Shown: positions 6,838-11,211 of the stretch, piece by piece
Position numbering within the stretch: the stretch's first letter is position 1
How the letters are laid out: every line of letters starts with the position of its first letter
Assembly (NCBI GenBank): GCA_017420605.1
Contig: JAFOIS010000153.1
Span: forward strand, 1 to 11,211
Length of the DNA stretch: 11,211 nt
DNA from: Lachnospiraceae bacterium
GTDB taxonomy: Bacteria; Bacillota; Clostridia; Lachnospirales; Lachnospiraceae
Direction of reading: 5' to 3'
Translations under genes and position numbers: made by a program
The notes under the pieces: model-generated
Databases searched by the model: none
What the model was told of the DNA's origin: nothing
Seen by the model: the letters and a program-made list of their open reading frames with translations, nothing else

Positions 6838-7346
6838 AAGCCATGGTCCAGTACCAGATCGGCGCGCTTTCCGCCTTCTGCCGCGCCGAAGGAATCTTTC
6901 TGCAGCACGTGAAGCCCCACGGCGCCATGTACAACATGGCCGCGAAGGACGAGCGTCTGGCCGTCGCGATCTGCGACGCGGTCGCCTCTTTCGATGAAAA
7001 TCTCATTCTTGTGGGACTTGCCGGAAGCCGGCTGCTTTCCGCAGCCAAGGGCATGGGCCTCAGGTATGCCTCCGAAGTGTTTGCCGACCGCGCTTACGAA
7101 GACGACGGTTCCCTCGTATCCCGCACGAAACCCGGCGCGATGATCACAGACGAAGACGACGCGATCGCGCGCGTCGTCACCATGATCCGTGAAGGGTATG
7201 TCGTTTCCGTCAACGGGAACAGAGTTCCGGTCCGCGCAGATACGGTCTGCCTGCACGGGGATTCCCCGACCGCGGTCGCTTTCGCGAAAAAGATCCGCGG
7301 AACGCTTCTTTCCCAGGGGATCCAGATTGCGCCGCTGCAGCCGTAA
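6825..7346 (+). CDS. pxpA: PxpA (LamB/YcsF) C-terminal fragment after frameshift
   Basis: Continuation of pxpA in the shifted frame, open from about 6825 with a possible internal ATG at 6843, ending in TAA 7344-7346. It contains the rest of the family: [46 protein letters not shown], and the C-terminal [20 protein letters not shown]. No good ribosome binding site precedes the internal ATG, so a separately made fragment is unlikely. Residues on both sides of the junction match the family without a gap, which points to a very recent single-base loss or an error. It is the last gene of the pxp operon. Confidence 0.88.
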   Translation, partial: PKELKAMVQYQIGALSAFCRAEGIFLQHVKPHGAMYNMAAKDERLAVAICDAVASFDENLILVGLAGSRLLSAAKGMGLRYASEVFADRAYEDDGSLVSRTKPGAMITDEDDAIARVVTMIREGYVVSVNGNRVPVRADTVCLHGDSPTAVAFAKKIRGTLLSQGIQIAPLQP

Positions 7347-7361
7347 CGCCGCGGACAGCTT

Positions 7362-7375
7362 CCGGTTTATACCGG
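7362..7375. terminator. Possible weak bidirectional hairpin between convergent pxpA and capF
   Basis: CCGGT-TTAT-ACCGG is a perfect five-base inverted repeat that overlaps the capF stop codon. The two genes converge with only 20 bases between them. There is no clear T-tract on either side, so terminator function is doubtful. Confidence 0.25.
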
Positions 7376-8602
7376 TTCGAAGAAGGTATCGGGCTTCTTG
7401 GGATCGAAGATCTCGTTGGCCCACATCAGCGTCACAAGATCCTCCGTCTTACTCAGATTGATAATGTTATGCGTGTATCCGGGCAGCATCACGACTGCCC
7501 GGATCTTTTTTCCGCTCACACGGAAACGCCGGACCTCGTCCGTCCCGATCTTCCGCTCCTCGATCAGCGCTTCGCCGGAAACGACGATAAAGAGCTCCCA
7601 TTTCGTATTATGCCAGTGCTGGCCCTTGGTGATGCCCGGCTTCGAGATATTGACGGAAAACTGGCCGTGATCCGCGGTCTTCAGAAGTTCCGTGAAGCTA
7701 CCCCGCTCATCCTCCTTCATGGCCAGGTCATAGACCGTTTTTTCCGGCGGCAGATAGGAAAGATACATGGAAAAGAGCTTTTTCTCGAAAGACCCCTGCG
7801 GGATCGCCGGCATCATAAGGGATGCGGGCATTGCGCGGAACTTCTCAAGGCATTCGACGATATAGCCCAGAGTCGCCCGGTGCGTTACCGGCGCGCCGCA
7901 GTACCGTCCTTCGGGATCCCAGCACGGCGTAAGCCCGTCGTATACGATGCCGCCTCTTACTTCTCCCGCGGCAGGGTAATCACAGCGGTGCGGGCGGCCT
8001 TCCATCGCGTCCAGCAGTTCGTCGATGAGATCGTCCACAAACAGCAGTTCCAGCTCCACCGACGGATCGTTCACCGTGACCGGCAGATCGTTGGCGATAT
8101 TGTGGCAGAACGTGCCGACGGCGGAATTGTAGTTCGGACGGATCCATTTCCCGGCCAGATTCGGGAAGCGGTATACGAAGACCTTTGCGCCGGTCTCCTC
8201 CCCGTAGGCGAAAAACAGTTCTTCCCCGGCCTTTTTCGAAAGGCCGTATTCCGACGTTCCGAACCGGCCGGCAAGCGAGGCCTGGACGGAGGAACTGAGC
8301 ATCACGGGACAGGAGTTTCCTTCTTCCCGGAGAACGTCCAGAAGGTGCGAGGCAAAACCGAAGTTACCCTGCCGGAATTCCTCCGGATCCTTCGGACGGT
8401 TCACACCGGCGAGGTTGCATACGAAGTCGGCCGTGCGGCAGAAGAGGCGCAGTTCTTCTTCCGTCGAGCCGAGGTCATACTCATAGACTTCTTCGATGCG
8501 GAGCGCCGGACGTGTGCGGTTTTTTCCGTCCCGGATATTCTTCAGATTCTCGGTCAGATTCCGGCCGACAAAGCCTTTTGCGCCTGTGATCAGAACTTTC
8601 AT
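7367..8602 (-). CDS. capF: CapF-type bifunctional epimerase/reductase (SDR plus cupin) for UDP-L-FucNAc
   Basis: 411-residue protein with an N-terminal SDR domain and a C-terminal cupin, the CapF/WbjC design. It acts on the CapE product: the cupin half epimerises at C3 and the SDR half reduces the 4-keto group with NADPH, giving the UDP-6-deoxy-L-talosamine derivative. Visible: Rossmann motif GAKGFVG (7-13), the Ser run at 103-105, Y119-x3-K123, and the cupin metal site H329, H331, E336 with H378 (GQHWHNTKWE; GYTHN). It is somewhat longer than the 369-residue S. aureus protein, with an extra stretch around 210-235. It starts 12 bases behind capG with GGAG just before the ATG, and is the last visible gene of its operon. 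Confidence 0.92.
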   Translation of the reverse strand: MKVLITGAKGFVGRNLTENLKNIRDGKNRTRPALRIEEVYEYDLGSTEEELRLFCRTADFVCNLAGVNRPKDPEEFRQGNFGFASHLLDVLREEGNSCPVMLSSSVQASLAGRFGTSEYGLSKKAGEELFFAYGEETGAKVFVYRFPNLAGKWIRPNYNSAVGTFCHNIANDLPVTVNDPSVELELLFVDDLIDELLDAMEGRPHRCDYPAAGEVRGGIVYDGLTPCWDPEGRYCGAPVTHRATLGYIVECLEKFRAMPASLMMPAIPQGSFEKKLFSMYLSYLPPEKTVYDLAMKEDERGSFTELLKTADHGQFSVNISKPGITKGQHWHNTKWELFIVVSGEALIEERKIGTDEVRRFRVSGKKIRAVVMLPGYTHNIINLSKTEDLVTLMWANEIFDPKKPDTFFEPV

Positions 8603-8614
8603 TTTCTCCGCGGA

Positions 8615-9784
8615 TCAGTATTTCCGCCATACCATTCTGTCGACGATCCCGACGTAGGACTGAATGATCTTCACGACCTTGTCCGAAACGTTCTCGTCGG
8701 TGTAGTCCGGGACCGGTATACCGTTATCCCCGTTCCTTACCATCTCCACTGCCGTATCCACCGCGGAAAGAAGTCCCTTCGTATCGATGCCGGAGAGGAT
8801 AAAGCAGCCCTTGTCCAGCGCTTCCGGCCGTTCGGTGCTGGTCCGGATGCAGACAGCCGGGAACGGCCTGCCGACGGACGTAAAGAAGCTGGACTCCTCC
8901 GGCAGCGTCCCGGAATCCGAAACGACGGCAAACGCGTTCATCTGCAGACAGTTGTAATCATGGAATCCCAGCGGCTCGTGCCGGATCACCCGCGGATCGA
9001 GCGCAAAGCCCTTTTCCTCCAGTTTTTTCCGGCTGCGCGGATGACAGGAATACAGGACCGGCAGATCATATTTCTCCGCCATCGCGTTGACCGCCGTAAA
9101 CAGGCTTTCAAAATTCCGGTCCGTGTCGATATTCTCTTCGCGGTGTGCCGAAAGCAGGATATACTTCCCTTTTTCCAGCCCGAGACGTTCGTGTATTCCG
9201 GACGCTTCGATCTTTTCCAGGTTTTCGCGCAGGACCTCCGCCATCGGCGAGCCTGTCACGTAGGTCCGCTCTTTCGGCAGGCCGCAGTCCGCAAGGTAAC
9301 GCCTTGCGTGCTCCGAATACGCGAGATTGACGTCGGAGATGATATCCACGATCCGGCGGTTCGTCTCTTCCGGCAGACACTCGTCCTTGCAGCGGTTTCC
9401 GGCTTCCATATGGAAGATCGGGATATGCAGCCGTTTGGCCCCGATAACGGAAAGACAGGAATTGGTATCGCCGAGCACAAGCACGGCGTCCGGCTTAAGA
9501 CGCGCCATGAGCGCATAGCTCTTTGCGATGATGTTGCCCATCGTTTCCCCGAGGTCCGCGCCGACCGCATCAAGGTAAACGTCCGGTGCATCCAGCGAAA
9601 GATCTCTGAAAAAGATCCCGTTCAGCGTATAGTCATAGTTCTGCCCCGTATGCGCAAGGATCGTGTCGAAGTATTTTCTGCACTTTTTGATCACGCAGGA
9701 CAGCCGGATGATCTCCGGCCTCGTGCCGACGATGATCAGGAGCTTCAGTTTTCCGTCGTTGCGGAAAGACGCCTGTTCTGCCAT
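8615..9784 (-). CDS. capG: UDP-N-acetylglucosamine 2-epimerase family protein, CapG-like
   Basis: 389-residue non-hydrolysing 2-epimerase of the WecB family (GT-B fold). Visible: GTRPEIIR (20-27), HTGQNYD (45-51), GDTNS (105-109), HMEAGNR (125-131), PEETNRR (138-144), GSP (178-180), AHREEN (213-218) and, toward the end, SDSGTLPEE. Between CapE and CapF genes it most likely acts as CapG (Cap5G/FnlC), turning the talosamine intermediate into UDP-N-acetyl-L-fucosamine, rather than making UDP-ManNAc. The start follows the capE stop by three bases, with GGGAGG inside the capE end, so translation is probably coupled. The first eleven residues (before KLKLLIIVG) are a short extra N-terminus. Confidence 0.92.
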   Translation of the reverse strand: MAEQASFRNDGKLKLLIIVGTRPEIIRLSCVIKKCRKYFDTILAHTGQNYDYTLNGIFFRDLSLDAPDVYLDAVGADLGETMGNIIAKSYALMARLKPDAVLVLGDTNSCLSVIGAKRLHIPIFHMEAGNRCKDECLPEETNRRIVDIISDVNLAYSEHARRYLADCGLPKERTYVTGSPMAEVLRENLEKIEASGIHERLGLEKGKYILLSAHREENIDTDRNFESLFTAVNAMAEKYDLPVLYSCHPRSRKKLEEKGFALDPRVIRHEPLGFHDYNCLQMNAFAVVSDSGTLPEESSFFTSVGRPFPAVCIRTSTERPEALDKGCFILSGIDTKGLLSAVDTAVEMVRNGDNGIPVPDYTDENVSDKVVKIIQSYVGIVDRMVWRKY

Positions 9785-9787
9785 TTT

Positions 9788-10834
9788 TCAACCTCCCGTA
9801 GCGAGCCGGAGCTGCTCCTTCACATAATCCGTCGTCAGAAGCTTCTTCACGACCCCGTCCGTATCGAGTCTCTTTGTATTATGCGAGGTGTAGCTTTCCT
9901 CCGCCTCGGTCTCCACCTTGCCCTGTACAAAGTATTTGTCGTAATTGAGATCCCGGTTGTCCGCCGCGACGCGGAAATAATCCCCCATATCCTCGCTGCG
10001 GAGCCGCTCTTCCCGCGTCATCAGCGTTTCGTAGAGCTTCTCGCCGTGCCGCGTGCCGATCACTTTGATGCCGGTATCGCCGAAGAGCTTCTGGACGGCC
10101 TTCGCAAGATCCCCGATCGTCGAAGCGTCTGCCTTCTGGATGAAAAGATCGCCCGGATCCGCATGTACGAACGCGAAGCGCACCAGTTCGACCGCCTCGT
10201 CGAGATTCATGAGGAACCGCGTCATCTCCGGGTTCGTGACCGTGATCGGATTCCCGTCACGGATCTGATCGATAAAGAGCGGGATCACGCTCCCGCGCGA
10301 GCACATCACGTTGCCGTAACGCGTGCAGCAGATCACGGTGCCTCCCCGCTCCGCGGCGACGCGCGCATTCGCGTAGATCACGTGTTCCATCATCGCCTTG
10401 CTGATCCCCATGGCGTTGATCGGATACGCCGCTTTGTCCGTGGAAAGGCAGACGACCCTCTTTACGCCGGCTTCGATCGCCGCGTGCAGCACGTTGTCGG
10501 TCCCTTCGACGTTCGTCTTTACCGCCTGCATCGGGAAAAACTCGCAGGACGGCACCTGCTTTAAGGCAGCCGCGTGGAAGATGTAATCCACCCCCGGCAT
10601 CGCGTCCGCGATCGAACGGGGATCCCGTACGTCGCCGACGTAGAACTTCACTTTTCCGGCATGTTCCGGATAACGGGCCTGCAGATCGTGCCGCATGTCA
10701 TCCTGTTTCTTTTCATCCCGCGAAAAGATCCGGATCTGCCCGACGTCGGAGGTCAGGAAATGCTTGAGCACCGCGTTTCCGAACGAGCCGGTGCCGCCGG
10801 TGATCATGAGTGTTGCGCCAGAGAATTCAGACAT
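9788..10834 (-). CDS. capE: CapE-type UDP-GlcNAc 4,6-dehydratase (5-inverting)
   Basis: 348-residue extended SDR enzyme that starts UDP-L-FucNAc synthesis by dehydrating and 5-epimerising UDP-GlcNAc. Visible: GGTGSFG (13-19), RDEKKQDDMR (39-48), GDVRD (67-71), HAAALKQVP (87-95) and STDKA (131-135). At the active site the usual SDR Tyr is Met: M142-x3-K146 in NAMGISKAMMEH, the pattern of the CapE/WbjB group as opposed to Tyr in FlaA1/PseB. The C-terminal part (HGEKLYETL, DYFRVAADNRDLNY) also fits CapE. GGAAAGG lies six bases before the ATG. It is first of the three sugar genes, 42 bases behind the partial membrane protein gene, and probably in the same operon. Confidence 0.94.
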   Translation of the reverse strand: MSEFSGATLMITGGTGSFGNAVLKHFLTSDVGQIRIFSRDEKKQDDMRHDLQARYPEHAGKVKFYVGDVRDPRSIADAMPGVDYIFHAAALKQVPSCEFFPMQAVKTNVEGTDNVLHAAIEAGVKRVVCLSTDKAAYPINAMGISKAMMEHVIYANARVAAERGGTVICCTRYGNVMCSRGSVIPLFIDQIRDGNPITVTNPEMTRFLMNLDEAVELVRFAFVHADPGDLFIQKADASTIGDLAKAVQKLFGDTGIKVIGTRHGEKLYETLMTREERLRSEDMGDYFRVAADNRDLNYDKYFVQGKVETEAEESYTSHNTKRLDTDGVVKKLLTTDYVKEQLRLATGG

Positions 10835-10876
10835 ATTTTATCCTTTCCGCCCCGCCCTTCGGGGCAGCTTTGTGCG

Positions 10877-11211
10877 TTATTCTTTTCCGGTCTTATCCTG
10901 TCCCGCCGTCTTTCGCGCTCTTTGCAGGATCGACACAAGCTGCGCCTTCCCCTCCGTGAACTGCCCGGATCTGCGGAACAGAAGATAGAGGATGAGGTTC
11001 GGCAGCGCAAGGCAGATGATCATCCGGAGAACAAGGACGCCGATCCCGCGGTCGCCGGTCAGGGAGCAGACCCCGAAGGTCAGCGCGCAGATCTCGGCGC
11101 AAAGCGCCGCCCACTTCGCATGCATGATAAAGAACGGGCGGGCGGAGGCGCGGAAATAGTCCCGGAAAAGGACCTTCGTGCGCCACACGAAGCCGCAGAA
11201 GAAGACCGTCA
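10877..11211 (-). CDS. C-terminal end of a membrane protein, probable polysaccharide flippase (Wzx-like), partial
   Basis: About 110 residues are visible; the frame stays open to the right edge, so the GTG at 11186-11188 is not necessarily the start. There are two strongly hydrophobic stretches (FFIMHAKWAALCAEICALTF and VLVLRMIICLALPNLILYLL) followed by FRRSGQF and a basic tail. The pattern of a last membrane helix with ICL-x-PNL followed by FRR-x-x-F and a short cytoplasmic end resembles the C-terminus of oligosaccharide flippases in Firmicutes capsule clusters, and the sugar-nucleotide genes behind it fit. This is recognition from a fragment; a polymerase or another membrane protein is possible. 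Stop is TAA 10877-10879. Confidence 0.6.
   Translation of the reverse strand, partial: TVFFCGFVWRTKVLFRDYFRASARPFFIMHAKWAALCAEICALTFGVCSLTGDRGIGVLVLRMIICLALPNLILYLLFRRSGQFTEGKAQLVSILQRARKTAGQDKTGKE

Noticed and set aside
7469..10564. A 1,031-codon open frame on the plus strand antisense to capF, capG and capE
   Set aside because: The three cap genes all use the same codon register, and this frame is their exact codon-for-codon reverse. It stays open because TTA, CTA and TCA codons are avoided in this GC-rich genome. Its protein is rich in Arg and His and has no recognisable domain.
10849..10865. Small inverted repeat (GCCCC, 7-base loop, GGGGC) just before the capE ribosome binding site
   Set aside because: The stem is only five bases, competing pairings exist and there is no T-tract, so neither a terminator nor a riboswitch can be supported.

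Overview
The window is GC-rich with G/C-biased third codon positions. It shows Gram-positive, Clostridia-like features: strong AGGAG-type ribosome binding sites, a secreted amidase_3 protein with GBS_Bsp-like repeats and Thr-Pro linkers, and a capsule-type sugar-nucleotide cluster. A Lachnospiraceae-like gut or rumen anaerobe is my best guess, from protein style only. No RNA gene, transposase, CRISPR array or phage gene was seen.

Layout. (1) Positions 1-3913, minus strand: a secreted N-acetylmuramoyl-L-alanine amidase. Its frame is interrupted by one TAG (2279-2281). Directly behind it, in the same frame, about 759 further codons encode seven GBS_Bsp-like repeats that run off the left edge. 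(2) Positions 3914-4061: a divergent promoter region with two near-consensus sigma-70 promoters placed almost back to back. (3) Positions 4062-7346, plus strand: a 5-oxoprolinase operon, pxpB-pxpC-ycsI-pxpA. The last gene carries a one-base deletion that splits it. (4) Positions 7367-10834, minus strand: capF, a capG/wecB-type epimerase and capE, together the complete route from UDP-GlcNAc to UDP-N-acetyl-L-fucosamine. (5) Positions 10877-11211, minus strand: the C-terminal end of a membrane protein that looks like a polysaccharide flippase, upstream of capE in the same direction.

How the genes may work together. PxpA, PxpB and PxpC form the prokaryotic 5-oxoprolinase, which opens 5-oxoproline to glutamate with ATP. 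YcsI belongs to the DUF1445 family, related to part of the mammalian D-glutamate cyclase, so the operon may also feed D-glutamate into this route. The divergent neighbour is a peptidoglycan amidase, and peptidoglycan is a D-glutamate source; a functional link is only an inference. The cap genes make an activated deoxyamino sugar for a surface glycan, with the partial gene as a candidate exporter.

The main anomalies are two frame lesions: the TAG in the amidase and the deletion in pxpA. They may be real mutations, recoding, or errors in a draft sequence. I did not find a convincing undescribed system; the in-frame TAG is the signal most worth checking.
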